64,000 nucleotides of DNA from positions 124,001 to 188,000 of the forward strand of contig NZ_AP024855.1 in the NCBI RefSeq assembly GCF_024529955.1, written 5' to 3'. The notes under the pieces are model-generated. The model did no database searches, was not told where the DNA came from, and was given only the letters and a program-made list of their open reading frames with translations. The DNA is from Photobacterium toruni. GTDB taxonomy: Bacteria; Pseudomonadota; Gammaproteobacteria; Enterobacterales; Vibrionaceae. Shown here in pieces: positions 26,835 to 36,927 of the stretch. The translations under genes and the position numbers were made by a program. Within the stretch, counting starts at the first letter, position 1. Each line of letters begins with the position of its first letter.

Positions 26835-29800
26835 CTATTGGTGGTTAAAATACTCACTAATTTTTCTTTCGATATTGGATGCATTGAGTATGTTTATTGT
26901 TTTGATAATCTCAAGCACATTATCTTCAATCATTACGTTTATATTGATTGGGCGGCCGTACTGAAAATCAGGATTATATCCCTTGAAATGAGATTGAGTT
27001 TTTAACACGCCATCTTTAGCATAGTTAACTTTCATGGCTAAAGTATGATAATGATAATTTTTAAGTATCTCACTTACCATTAATGGGCTTTGATGATCTG
27101 TCGCTTTGATATTTTTATCAAGCATCGATCCTGCGATGTAACGTAGGATACCCCCTGGATGGCGAGAATGAAGCACACCATCTTGAATTGCTATTTTTCC
27201 ATTAACAATAGCAATGGGAATCGTACCATCAAGGATCCCAGTAAATTCAATGCCATCAAGATCAATGAGATTGACGATTTCATTGATTTTAATACCAAAA
27301 ACGGTAATTGGAATGAATGCAGATGTAGGTAAATGAGTAAGGTTAATACGATGAGCACTTAAACTGCCACCTAATACATAAGTGGCCATTCGATGTAATG
27401 TGTAGTGGTTTGTTTGAGTATTCACATCCATGATCAAACTGGGTTTAGTCAATGTTATTCCAGCATTAAGCTGGTGGGCAAATAAAGCAATAGGATGCAG
27501 TGTACGGATCCCTTTAGGAGAAAACGCGAGCGAGGCTCTACTATCTAGCTGCATAATATCAATATTATCATAATTGCCAGAAAGCTGATCGGTAGAGATG
27601 TTCGTGGTTCCTGTTAATTGATTATCATGGTCAATAACGAATGCGGCACTGATAGTAATGCTGCCGTCAGTTATATCAAATGGCAAAGGCAGTTCTGGAA
27701 AGTAATGCTTTTTTAGGTGACGAGTGTTAGTGAAGGTTATTGTGTTACGGTGTAATTTTACATGGGTCTTTTGGGTTGCTAAATCAGTCTTAAGGCTGAG
27801 CTTTACTAAAATATCATCGTGACGGTTAGTTAATGTGGCTTTCGCTTGTAGTTTTTGGGACGTTACATTGAATTGCCCCTCAAGGTTGGCTGATGGAAAG
27901 CGTTGTTTATCGTTACGCTGAGCATCGTCGATTGTGATATTAAACTGACTTGAGAATATTAATGGTGTAATAGATGTTGCTTGAGAAGCGTTATTGAATA
28001 ATATCTCATGACGTAATAATAACTTATTGACGGCAATGTTTAGTTTGGCACGATAGTCTGCTTTTAGTGCTATTTTCTCTGGCTGGTGGCGTGTCGATAA
28101 TTGAGCACTTAATTGTGCTTGAGTGTTTTTAGGTTGATAAACCATTAAGTTTAAGCGGTCTTCTTTTTTCTCAATAATGCCCATTAATTGATTTATATTG
28201 AAATCAATATTGCTGATCTTATTGTTGGTTAAGGTAGGACTGCCATGGAAAAACAGTGTATTTGCTTGAAAGTGTGCCTGTTGTAGTTGGGTAATTAAAT
28301 AATTATTAGCCCATGTCGCTTTTATGTTTGAGTTAAAACTTACGCTGTCAATTTTACTCTTGATGACCGGTTGCAATGTATTGATATTAGCCTTGATATT
28401 GGCGTTAATATGGCATTGAAGGTTGGGATATAAACAATTGAGTTCATCAATAAAAAAATTAAATTCAGAGTTTGTATTCGCATTTTTAAAACTGATCGTC
28501 TCATCCTTATCACTGAGAGCCATTTTCAATAATGTGTTTTGATAACTGAGGTTGAAGTTTATTTTACCGTCACTGTTCATTTGAATATTAGCAATATGCT
28601 TTGGCGTATGATGTTGATGAGGATTTTTATATTTAGCCTTAAAAAAAGGGGCTTCAAAGGCGTATTTATTCAGCTCAATAGTAAAAGAGGGGGGTAATTC
28701 AATACCTATTAAGTAATGAGCATCTACAATTTTATTATTCATCACCATTTGGTTTGCAGTCGTTGATTCATTGCTCAGCACTTGTTTAGCATAAAAGCGT
28801 AAAGGTCCCTTTATTTGAGCATTAGGAACATCTTTAAGCCCTAAACGATCGGTAAATTCTTTAGTATTTTTAAAGTTAGCATTGCAATTTAAATATTGTG
28901 GTAATGGTTGATGGAAAATTATTTTAATATCGCAGTTAAGATTATTACCATCACTACGAGTCATAATAGTATGAGCCCGCGCATTTGTTTTTGAAAGGTG
29001 ATAGATATTAACATCAAGTTGATATGGATTAGGGGCCAGCGCGTTTCCTTTTATAATAAATCTCGCTTTAGTTTTATTGTCTGTTGCAATATTTAAATTT
29101 TTAGCCTGCTGTTCTATTTTCTTCCTTGCTTTTTCAGTTGCTATTTTGTGGTGTGGTTTTGTGTGCTCAAGATCTACTGGCGGTGTTGTGATGGTGTTTA
29201 GTGGCGTTTTTAAAATCACTTTAGCATCAATTAATAAGTCGCCGTAAGTGAGTGATTTTAGTTTAAGCTTTTTTATCGGTAGGCGAGCAAGGTTAGCAAT
29301 GGTTTGTCCTAGATGGAATCCTTTATTATCGATGTCAGTACGATTCACGAAGTCAGGTAAATATCTTGGTTGTTCCAGTTTGACGGTATTAGCCGTTAGT
29401 TTCATGGTTGGTAAACTGTTTTTAAGATCAAACGCTAAGGATAATTTAGTAATGACTTGTTCAGATAAGGTGCTATTAAGTGTTTTCCATTGAGGATGAA
29501 GCGATGCAATAGTAACAGAGATTGGGGTTTGCTTATCTTGCCAAGCAATAGAAAAGTGACTGTTAACAAACCGTATTGGGTAATGCGGCGAGGGTTGATC
29601 ATGTGGAAAAAAGACGTTTAATTTACCTTTATTTGAATGCCCTGAGATCACCAAATGGGGTGTATTGGTAATGGTAACATCAACCTGCTCTATAATTTGT
29701 GTCGCTGCTGATTCTTTACCATCGCTGTGTGCAGCAGAGGCTGTTACTTTACGTGCTCTAGCATTAATTGTTAATGGGGATGAGAAATCAACAAACCTAA

Positions 29801-30212
29801 AAGTAGCATCAAAGAAGTGAATATAGCGTAGATAAATACCTTGTGTTGCTAATAGGGTTGTTATTTTAGGGGCTAACTCAATGTCGTATTTTTTAGCAAA
29901 CAGTCGATAGCTTCCAGTATCTAGCTGGTTGTCAGGATCAATCTGGTGCTGCAAAGAGAGCTGATGAAAAGTGACATGGTAATTAAAAAGACGTAATGAA
30001 ATTTGTTCTGCTTGTATACCATTATCATAATGTAGTCCTTTCACTCCAGTGATTGTTACACCATGGATATTAAGCCATATTAATCCCACTATAGGTATTA
30101 GAAATACGAACCCCAATAACGATAAACCGACTTTGGTACTGTTACTACGTAATCGCGATTTTTTAGCTTTTGCGGGTGGTAATGGCTCGATCTTGCCTGT
30201 GGTTGATTTCAC
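26835..30212 (-). CDS. ydbH: YdbH, AsmA-like intermembrane phospholipid transport protein
   Basis: A 1125-residue protein with one N-terminal membrane helix (about 28-50, VGLSLLGFVFLIPIVGLIWL), a very long periplasmic beta-rich body, and the C-terminal YdbH domain (about 860-1120) with KGIRTLHPIALFAHQL and GILRYIAGSMLD. It is one of three AsmA-like bridges (with TamB and YhdP) that move phospholipids to the outer membrane. It is somewhat longer than E. coli YdbH. First gene of its operon. Confidence 0.92.
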   Translation of the reverse strand: MKSTTGKIEPLPPAKAKKSRLRSNSTKVGLSLLGFVFLIPIVGLIWLNIHGVTITGVKGLHYDNGIQAEQISLRLFNYHVTFHQLSLQHQIDPDNQLDTGSYRLFAKKYDIELAPKITTLLATQGIYLRYIHFFDATFRFVDFSSPLTINARARKVTASAAHSDGKESAATQIIEQVDVTITNTPHLVISGHSNKGKLNVFFPHDQPSPHYPIRFVNSHFSIAWQDKQTPISVTIASLHPQWKTLNSTLSEQVITKLSLAFDLKNSLPTMKLTANTVKLEQPRYLPDFVNRTDIDNKGFHLGQTIANLARLPIKKLKLKSLTYGDLLIDAKVILKTPLNTITTPPVDLEHTKPHHKIATEKARKKIEQQAKNLNIATDNKTKARFIIKGNALAPNPYQLDVNIYHLSKTNARAHTIMTRSDGNNLNCDIKIIFHQPLPQYLNCNANFKNTKEFTDRLGLKDVPNAQIKGPLRFYAKQVLSNESTTANQMVMNNKIVDAHYLIGIELPPSFTIELNKYAFEAPFFKAKYKNPHQHHTPKHIANIQMNSDGKINFNLSYQNTLLKMALSDKDETISFKNANTNSEFNFFIDELNCLYPNLQCHINANIKANINTLQPVIKSKIDSVSFNSNIKATWANNYLITQLQQAHFQANTLFFHGSPTLTNNKISNIDFNINQLMGIIEKKEDRLNLMVYQPKNTQAQLSAQLSTRHQPEKIALKADYRAKLNIAVNKLLLRHEILFNNASQATSITPLIFSSQFNITIDDAQRNDKQRFPSANLEGQFNVTSQKLQAKATLTNRHDDILVKLSLKTDLATQKTHVKLHRNTITFTNTRHLKKHYFPELPLPFDITDGSITISAAFVIDHDNQLTGTTNISTDQLSGNYDNIDIMQLDSRASLAFSPKGIRTLHPIALFAHQLNAGITLTKPSLIMDVNTQTNHYTLHRMATYVLGGSLSAHRINLTHLPTSAFIPITVFGIKINEIVNLIDLDGIEFTGILDGTIPIAIVNGKIAIQDGVLHSRHPGGILRYIAGSMLDKNIKATDHQSPLMVSEILKNYHYHTLAMKVNYAKDGVLKTQSHFKGYNPDFQYGRPININVMIEDNVLEIIKTINILNASNIERKISEYFNHQ

Positions 30213-30443
30213 AACGATAGTTTACCTATTGATAACAGAATAAGTTAAGTTCAGTAATAAACCATGCATTTAAAGGATAAACACAAATCTCATCTTTAAA
30301 CATATACCAGATTTTATTATTCGTGGATTATAACTATCAATAATTTTATATAATTACGCGTAAAACTGATTAAGTATGCGTATCGTTGCGAAATTTACGG
30401 TGTTACATCTTTTGTTTTGAATTTATATTCACTTTATTGTTTT

Positions 30444-31307
30444 TTAATCGCTTAAATAATAAAGCCAACCTTGTTCTGTGGTTGAGTAAATATCATTACA
30501 TTGGCGTTGTTGCTGCTGACGTTGTGCGAGGGGGTATGAGTCAAATAGGTGTTGGTAACGGGTGGGATTGCTGCCGTATACTAAACACAAAATATGCTGA
30601 TAACGCTGCTGGCTAAGGCTATGCTGCTGAATAAAATGGTTATCACTTAAAGGGGTACCATTTAGTTTACTCGCACTAAACAGTTGATAACTATTAATGG
30701 CAATTTCATCGCCTCGCTCAATATCATTCAATAGTAATACCGTCACGAAGTTATCAACCATGGTTTCATTATTGCCTAATATGGGGATTGCACGATCAAG
30801 AATATAAGCATGGCCGATCTCATGCAGTAATGTTAGCAAGAGTGCATCCGTTGTTGCTTGATAACGTTGTTGTTGGGTCGTATAAGCGCCTGTTTTTGTT
30901 ATATGTTGTAAGAGCTGAGTAATATATTGATAGGGGATTTGGATTTCTTGTTGGGATGAATTGAAATTAGGGCCTTTAGTGCATCCAAAAACGATCTCTA
31001 AGCTGGGGGCGAAAATATAGCGAGTTTGGCTTAGCTGCTTAATGGTTGCAAGAATCGATGAGTGTTGAACAATGTCTTTTGCTTGCTGCTGTTGTGTGTT
31101 AATTGGCGTAATGAAAACAAAATTCACGGTAGGAACAGGATCTAATGCTAAACCATAACTGCCACCTGTAGGTTGTTCTGTACCAGCATAACTAAAGCAA
31201 GAGATTGTCAGCCAAAGGAGGCTATATATAAGTCTTCTTATTAATAATGATAAATGTGAAGAGATTGCATCAATAGCCTGATTAAAAGTGAAATAATATC
31301 TATGCAC
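30444..31307 (-). CDS. DUF4344-type putative metallopeptidase
   Basis: A 287-residue exported protein with the zinc motif LLTLLHEIGHAYI (HEIGH, near residue 163), an additional acidic ligand candidate in NNETMVDNF, and paired cysteines. This fits the DUF4344 putative metallopeptidase family. An unusually long N-terminal region precedes the hydrophobic signal core (about 25-40). The start is GTG at 31307, supported by GAGGTGG seven bases upstream. Target unknown. Confidence 0.82.
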   Translation of the reverse strand: MHRYYFTFNQAIDAISSHLSLLIRRLIYSLLWLTISCFSYAGTEQPTGGSYGLALDPVPTVNFVFITPINTQQQQAKDIVQHSSILATIKQLSQTRYIFAPSLEIVFGCTKGPNFNSSQQEIQIPYQYITQLLQHITKTGAYTTQQQRYQATTDALLLTLLHEIGHAYILDRAIPILGNNETMVDNFVTVLLLNDIERGDEIAINSYQLFSASKLNGTPLSDNHFIQQHSLSQQRYQHILCLVYGSNPTRYQHLFDSYPLAQRQQQQRQCNDIYSTTEQGWLYYLSD

Positions 31308-31447
31308 GTTGCCACCTCATTACTGCTATAGCTGTATCATAAATGATAATTATAGCGGATGAGACAAAATGTAACGCTGTAAAAGCATTAAAACACCTTA
31401 TTAATAACTATTTATGGTTCACTGCATGTTGTTTTATATTGGGGCGA

Positions 31448-34117
31448 TCATTTTAATAATAACTGCATATCAACGACACCATCGGCTAATTGCACATCAA
31501 TCTTAAACCCCATTTTTTGCGCTAAGGTGATCATTCCGCGATTGGTTGGCATGGTCATTCCTGTTAAGGTACGTAGGCCACGTTGTTTAGCATAATCGAT
31601 TAACTTAACCATTAAAATACCGCCTAAACCAGCGCCTTTTAAATCCGAACGAACTAAAATTGCAAACTCAGCATCGTTATTGTTGGCATCTGATAATGCT
31701 CTTGCTACACCGATAATCATGTCATCATAAATAGCGACAAAGGCCATCTCACGGTCATAGTCTATTTGGGTAAACTTTGCTAATGCCTCATGGTTTAACT
31801 CTCCAATATCTGAGAAAAAACGTTTATAAAGATCGTCTTCTGATACTTGGTTAATAAAGGCTTTATGAATAGGCTCATCTTCTGGAAGTATGGGACGAAG
31901 CAATATTGGTGTGCCATCTTTAAGCTGACATTGTTGTTCATATTCTTTAGGGTAAGGACGAATCGCTAACCGCTGTTGAATATCACCGTTAAACGCGGCA
32001 ATGTCCATCGAGGCATCAATAATCGTTAGCTCATCACCTGATATTAGTAGGGGGTGGATATCTAAGGCTTTTATATCAGGACAATCAATGATCATTTGTG
32101 AAATAGTGACTAAAAATCGGCACAGCGCAGGAATAGCGATCTTCTCTAAGCTACTACGCTGTTTTATTTTGTGACGCTTTAATGCATTGATCACCATATA
32201 ACGGGCTAACGCCATATTTAGCGGTGGTAATGCAACAACAGCATCACGTTCAATATTCCAATGGATCGTTTCTTCACCAAGCATGATCACAGGTCCAAAG
32301 ACGGGATCGAGATGAACACCAATACGTAATTCTTGTGCACCAGAGCGATTGGCCATTCGTTGAATCAATAAGCCATCAATACGAGCGCTTGGATAATGTA
32401 AAGCAACGCGGGATAGAATAGCATCAGCGGCATTAGCGACTTCATTGGCATTACGCAGATATAACACAACGCCATGGATATCTGATTTATGGCGAATATC
32501 GGGAGAGCGTAATTTAACAGCAACGGGATATCCAATTTGTTCAGCAATATAAACTGCTTCAGCTGCATCAGAGGCTATCCAAGTTGGAAGCGTCGTAAAA
32601 CCATAGCTTTCAAATAACGGGCGTACTTCATGAGTCTCAAGATGGTATATCTTTAGCGCCAGTAAACGTTGGATTTCCTGACGAACATAATGAGGATCAG
32701 CCATAATTTCACCCATTGATACGGGAGTTTCAATTAATTGGCGTTGGTTACGACGGTATTCGACTAAATGCATGAAAGCTGAGATCGCACTTTCAGGTGT
32801 ACGATAAGTGGGTAAACAGGCTTGAGTAAAAAGAGTTTGAGCATCGGTAGCATTATTTTCACTCGACCAAGTAGTTAGAATATTAAATCGTTGACTGCGA
32901 GAGTGCTGGTGGATGGTATCAATAACTATCTGTGCTGTGTGGGTACTAGTGGCAATAGCTGAAGGACTATGAATGATAAGCAGGGCATCGAAATCATCAC
33001 TATCAAGCAGAATATTAATGACTTGTTGGTAACGGACTGTATTAGCATCACCCATTATATCTATTGGGTTAGTGTGTGGCCAATAAGCGGGTAAGACTTG
33101 AGCTAACTTTGCTATTGTTTCAGTACTTAATTGTGCTAATTTGCCACTGCGATCAGATAATGCATCGACAGCCATAATAGCAGGGCCTGCACCATTCGAG
33201 AGAATAGCCAATCGCTCACCGCGTAATGGTACTGAATGTGCGAGTGTCTCAACTGCGGCAAATAAATCATGCGTTGTATGCACTCGTAACATACCTGAAC
33301 GTCGAATGGCGGCATCGTAAACTTCATCAACACTATCCGCATTAGTTAAGGGCAATAATGTTGTTGATTGTCCCATGTTGGTGCGACCACTTTTTAAGAC
33401 TAAGATTCGACGATTACGTGCAGCTGCGCGGGCTGCGGAAATGAACTGTCGAGCATCTTTAATATTATCAATATAAAGTAAGATAGCATCTGTTTTTGTA
33501 TCTTGGCTTAATATATCAAGTAGCTCATCAAAATTAATATCACAGCCATCTCCTAATGAGATAAAGGTAGAAAAGCCTATTTGCTTATTATGCGCCCAGT
33601 CAAGGATTGTGGTACAGACGGCTGCTGATTGTGAAATAAACGCGATATTACCTTTATTTGCTGCAATAGGAGAGACTGACGCATTAAGGTTAAGCCAAGG
33701 TAAGATAAGCCCGAGGCTATTAGGACCAATAATGCGCATATTATAGCGTTGAGCATTAGTAAGCATTTGTTGCTGGTGGTTAATGCCTCCTTTGTTGTTT
33801 GTTGACGGAATCATACCTGCGGCCATAACAATCACCGCCTTAACGCCTTTTTGTCCTAATTGATTAACTATCTCTGGTATCAGCTCTGCGCGAGTGCACA
33901 CGATTGCAATGTCTGGCATTATAGGCATTGCTTCAATGTTGTGATAAGCCAGAATTCCTGCAACAGAGGTATACTTAGGTGTAACTGGAATAATAGGACC
34001 ATTAAAGCAACCAGATAAGAGATTACTGACAACGATATAGCCGATACGGTGTGGATCATTTGATGCGCCAATCACTGCGATACTGGTTGGTTTAAAAAAA
34101 GCAGCCATATTACTCAT
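31448..34117 (-). CDS. patZ: Pat/PatZ-type protein lysine acetyltransferase with acyl-CoA synthetase-like domain
   Basis: 889 residues. An N-terminal NDP-forming acyl-CoA synthetase-like region (about 1-690) includes a CoA-binding SIAVIGASNDPHRIGYIV, IGPNSLGLI and an ATP-grasp part with GYPVAVKLRSPDIRHKSDI. A C-terminal GNAT domain (about 735-885) has the acetyl-CoA loop DLKGAGLGGILM. The SHTG phosphohistidine motif of active ADP-forming synthetases is replaced by LPLTN near residue 260, as in PatZ enzymes that only acetylate. Start: ATG at 34117 (MSNMAAFF) fits the family; an in-frame ATG at 34192 adds 25 unlikely residues. Substrates probably include acetyl-CoA synthetase. Confidence 0.9.
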   Translation of the reverse strand: MSNMAAFFKPTSIAVIGASNDPHRIGYIVVSNLLSGCFNGPIIPVTPKYTSVAGILAYHNIEAMPIMPDIAIVCTRAELIPEIVNQLGQKGVKAVIVMAAGMIPSTNNKGGINHQQQMLTNAQRYNMRIIGPNSLGLILPWLNLNASVSPIAANKGNIAFISQSAAVCTTILDWAHNKQIGFSTFISLGDGCDINFDELLDILSQDTKTDAILLYIDNIKDARQFISAARAAARNRRILVLKSGRTNMGQSTTLLPLTNADSVDEVYDAAIRRSGMLRVHTTHDLFAAVETLAHSVPLRGERLAILSNGAGPAIMAVDALSDRSGKLAQLSTETIAKLAQVLPAYWPHTNPIDIMGDANTVRYQQVINILLDSDDFDALLIIHSPSAIATSTHTAQIVIDTIHQHSRSQRFNILTTWSSENNATDAQTLFTQACLPTYRTPESAISAFMHLVEYRRNQRQLIETPVSMGEIMADPHYVRQEIQRLLALKIYHLETHEVRPLFESYGFTTLPTWIASDAAEAVYIAEQIGYPVAVKLRSPDIRHKSDIHGVVLYLRNANEVANAADAILSRVALHYPSARIDGLLIQRMANRSGAQELRIGVHLDPVFGPVIMLGEETIHWNIERDAVVALPPLNMALARYMVINALKRHKIKQRSSLEKIAIPALCRFLVTISQMIIDCPDIKALDIHPLLISGDELTIIDASMDIAAFNGDIQQRLAIRPYPKEYEQQCQLKDGTPILLRPILPEDEPIHKAFINQVSEDDLYKRFFSDIGELNHEALAKFTQIDYDREMAFVAIYDDMIIGVARALSDANNNDAEFAILVRSDLKGAGLGGILMVKLIDYAKQRGLRTLTGMTMPTNRGMITLAQKMGFKIDVQLADGVVDMQLLLK

Positions 34118-34433
34118 AAGATAGTCATTCCTATATTTATAATATTGATACTTTATCTCTAAATATGACAGCGCTGATTTTTTTATTGTCATAATGTGAT
34201 CTAAAAAAGAGGATGAATTATTTGATAAATTATTTATTAAGTGATGTAGATCCTATCTATTTTTAAAATAGGGTTTATTTCATCTTGAAAGGGTATTGAT
34301 ACAGATATTAGTATTTAAGATTCCTAAATAGCATGTATAAAGCTTTCTTAGAATAGGTTTAAATTAGTTGTAAATTCCATTAGAGATTAATTATGTTTTC
34401 GATTATTCTCCAAAAAAACGATAAAAAGAATAA
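34118..34433. other. Intergenic region, divergent promoters
   Basis: AT-rich gap between patZ and the EAL-GGDEF gene. No further frame or structured element recognised. Confidence 0.5.
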
Positions 34434-36113
34434 ATGATGTTATCAAATTGTTATTTTAAATTTCAGCCTCGTTATTACAATGGTGAGATATCGTCTTATG
34501 AAGCACTGCTTAGAATCTCTCACCTCGAAATCGAACACTATATTGAAAGTATTACAGACCATGTTGAGTTTGATTTAGCTATTATTGAGTCTATTATTAA
34601 GCAACGATCACTATTGCCTAATCCTGAAAAGACACAATTGGCAATTAATATATCTATAGCAAGTCTATTAGATGATGAATTTATTGAAGCATGTAAGAAA
34701 ATCTTTGAGCATGAAAAAAATATTGTTTTAGAGCTGACTCGACATGATACAACCAACGATTTTGCGCGTATTCAAGCCGCAATTAAGCAATTGAAAGCTA
34801 AGAATGTTCAATTTGCATTGGATGATTATGGAAAAGGCTATGCTAACAGTGAATTATTTCTGCATCTTGATATTGAATATATAAAATTAGATCGAAAGCT
34901 AATTAAGAATATTAGTCAGAGTTACGTTGCTTATTCATTAGTTAAAACAAAGTATGAAAAGATAGCTAAAGTGCTTGGTAAACATATTATTGTTGAAGGT
35001 GTTGAGACATTTGAACAATTAAATTTACTAAAGCAATTAGGAGATATGACTTATCAAGGTTTTTATTTTTCAAAGCCGCTTGATATTGGACATATTAAGC
35101 CAACAAAGACAAATCTAGATATTTGTAAGGTAGATAATCCATCATTTTGTAATGTACTTGATCAGGCCATTTATGAGATGAATCGAGCCCCTAATCCGCA
35201 AGCGATTAAAGCGGCTATTAATCATCTTATTAAAATTGATCGTTATAATATTATAGGAATAAGCCCTAATTTTTTTGATGTTTATAGTGAGCAATGTCGA
35301 ATTAATAAAAATTATAATGAGTTGCTTGAACGTAAGAGTAGCCCTCATTTCTTATTAGTTTCATCTTTACTCAATACATGTAATGCATTAGTGATTATGC
35401 GTGATAGTGACGGTAATGCTATTTATAATAATGAGAAACATATTAATTATTTAGGTGTTGATCTTGTTGATTATACTGCTGCACAAGCTTGTGAAAAGTT
35501 TCCTGATTATCGTACGTGTCTTGATTTAGATAATGAATTACTTAACAGTGACACTTGCTTTATTGTATCAAATGAGACCGTCGAGACTGAAAATGGTAAG
35601 CAGTTTTTCCACACATATCGACAGAAAATAACCCATTTCGATCAAGTATTTATTATTTGTAGTGTTTATGAAGCGAACGATAGTATTCATATTGATACGT
35701 TAACGGGGTGTTATCAAAAAAGTTATTTAAAATCAACGTATGCGAGTGCTTATCAAACATTGGTATTCATTGATCTTGATGGCTTTAAATTAATTAACGA
35801 TATACATGGTCATAATAAAGGTGATGAGGTTTTACAAGATTTTTCTCAAAGTATACAGAGGATGTTACGTGAGCGTGATGTGATAGTACGTTTTGGTGGC
35901 GATGAATTTGTATTATTGCTTGATAGTTCTTCATTAAATGCAGTGCAGCAACGCATTGAAATAATTAGAGATAATATTGAGGCTTATTTTTTAGCAAAAG
36001 ATCTATATTTAAGCTTTTCTTATGGCATTGTTGATGTGAATGATTGTATTGAAAGTGCTTTGAAGAAAGCCGATGAAGCAATGTATAAACAAAAATATGC
36101 ACGTAAGCAGTAG
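34434..36113 (+). CDS. EAL-PAS-GGDEF cyclic-di-GMP enzyme
   Basis: A 559-residue cytosolic protein with an uncommon order. The EAL phosphodiesterase domain (about 5-235) keeps its catalytic set: SYEALLR, LAINIS, VLELT, DDYGKGY, IKLDRKLI, VEGVET, YQGFYFSKP. A PAS-like segment follows (about 300-415). The GGDEF domain (about 420-555) has DTLTGCY, FIDLDGFKLINDIHG and an intact VRFGGDEFVLLL, preceded at five residues by RERD, the RxxD inhibitory site. Both activities therefore look possible. ATG at 34434 or 34437. Single gene with its own terminator. Confidence 0.9.
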   Translation: MMLSNCYFKFQPRYYNGEISSYEALLRISHLEIEHYIESITDHVEFDLAIIESIIKQRSLLPNPEKTQLAINISIASLLDDEFIEACKKIFEHEKNIVLELTRHDTTNDFARIQAAIKQLKAKNVQFALDDYGKGYANSELFLHLDIEYIKLDRKLIKNISQSYVAYSLVKTKYEKIAKVLGKHIIVEGVETFEQLNLLKQLGDMTYQGFYFSKPLDIGHIKPTKTNLDICKVDNPSFCNVLDQAIYEMNRAPNPQAIKAAINHLIKIDRYNIIGISPNFFDVYSEQCRINKNYNELLERKSSPHFLLVSSLLNTCNALVIMRDSDGNAIYNNEKHINYLGVDLVDYTAAQACEKFPDYRTCLDLDNELLNSDTCFIVSNETVETENGKQFFHTYRQKITHFDQVFIICSVYEANDSIHIDTLTGCYQKSYLKSTYASAYQTLVFIDLDGFKLINDIHGHNKGDEVLQDFSQSIQRMLRERDVIVRFGGDEFVLLLDSSSLNAVQQRIEIIRDNIEAYFLAKDLYLSFSYGIVDVNDCIESALKKADEAMYKQKYARKQ

Positions 36114-36118
36114 ATAAT

Positions 36119-36144
36119 AAAAAAGAGATCAAATGATCTCTTTT
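36119..36144. terminator. Terminator after EAL-GGDEF gene
   Basis: AAAAGAGATCA/TGATCTCTTTT stem, usable in both directions. Confidence 0.8.
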
Positions 36145-36187
36145 GCTGGTGGATAATAAGCTGGTGGAATAGAAAACCTATTATACT

Positions 36188-36697
36188 TTACACTTGGTAA
36201 CGACTTTTATCGCCAATATCAAAATGCAGTGGCATGCGCCATTTACTAAAAGCAGCAAAGGCCAGTAATGCTGCACCGACCATTGCTAATCCAATCGCAA
36301 TATTCATCACATTAAAGATTAAGCAAAACCAAAATCCCGCTAAAGCAAGCGGAGTTAATAAAAGTATTTTTACTTGAAAACAGAAGTATTCTTTTATCGA
36401 AAGCGCGCTAAAAACAAACAAAGCAGCGCCTAAGGCTAGTGGTTGCCAGAGTCCAGCAATAAACCAGATCGCAGCAAATAACCCTGCGCCTTGAATTAGC
36501 CAGCGAAAACGCTTGTCATAAATATGAACAGTTGTTGATGCCAATAAAGCAACGACGATAAGAAAAGGGGTTGCAGCATGGGGTTCTGTACCAATTACCA
36601 TCATGATAATAGCGGCAAGAGTGAATGCAGTGCGATATAGGATAACTGTCAGTTTATCAAGAATATCAAGTTCGCATTTAATATGTGGATCAGCCAT
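36188..36697 (-). CDS. DUF2301-like integral membrane protein
   Basis: A 169-residue protein with a short cytoplasmic N-terminus and about six membrane helices between residues 22 and 150. N-terminal LDKLTVILYRTAFTLA and the VHIYDKRFRWLIQGAGLFAA segment match my memory of the DUF2301 family in Vibrionaceae. Function unknown. GAGG precedes the ATG. Confidence 0.75.
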   Translation of the reverse strand: MADPHIKCELDILDKLTVILYRTAFTLAAIIMMVIGTEPHAATPFLIVVALLASTTVHIYDKRFRWLIQGAGLFAAIWFIAGLWQPLALGAALFVFSALSIKEYFCFQVKILLLTPLALAGFWFCLIFNVMNIAIGLAMVGAALLAFAAFSKWRMPLHFDIGDKSRYQV

Positions 36698-36927
36698 TGA
36701 GGCTCCTCGGTAGCAGCAGAAAAAGAATAAACATAGGGTTCATATTATTGTTAGAAAAACCCTATTTGTCGTGATCATGGTAACATAAATACTTTTCGAT
36801 GGTTCTATCGTTATGATCTGTTTGATTGTAATTAAAAGCTGCGGCAAACTACGACTAACTATATGTCATTCAATTGTTTTTATCATTAGCACACTGACTG
36901 TTCGACTATGGAATAAGAGAGAATAAA

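Noticed and set aside
30386..30616. Plus-strand 76-codon frame
   Set aside because: It lies over the antisense of the DUF4344 gene, which has motif and ribosome-binding-site support.
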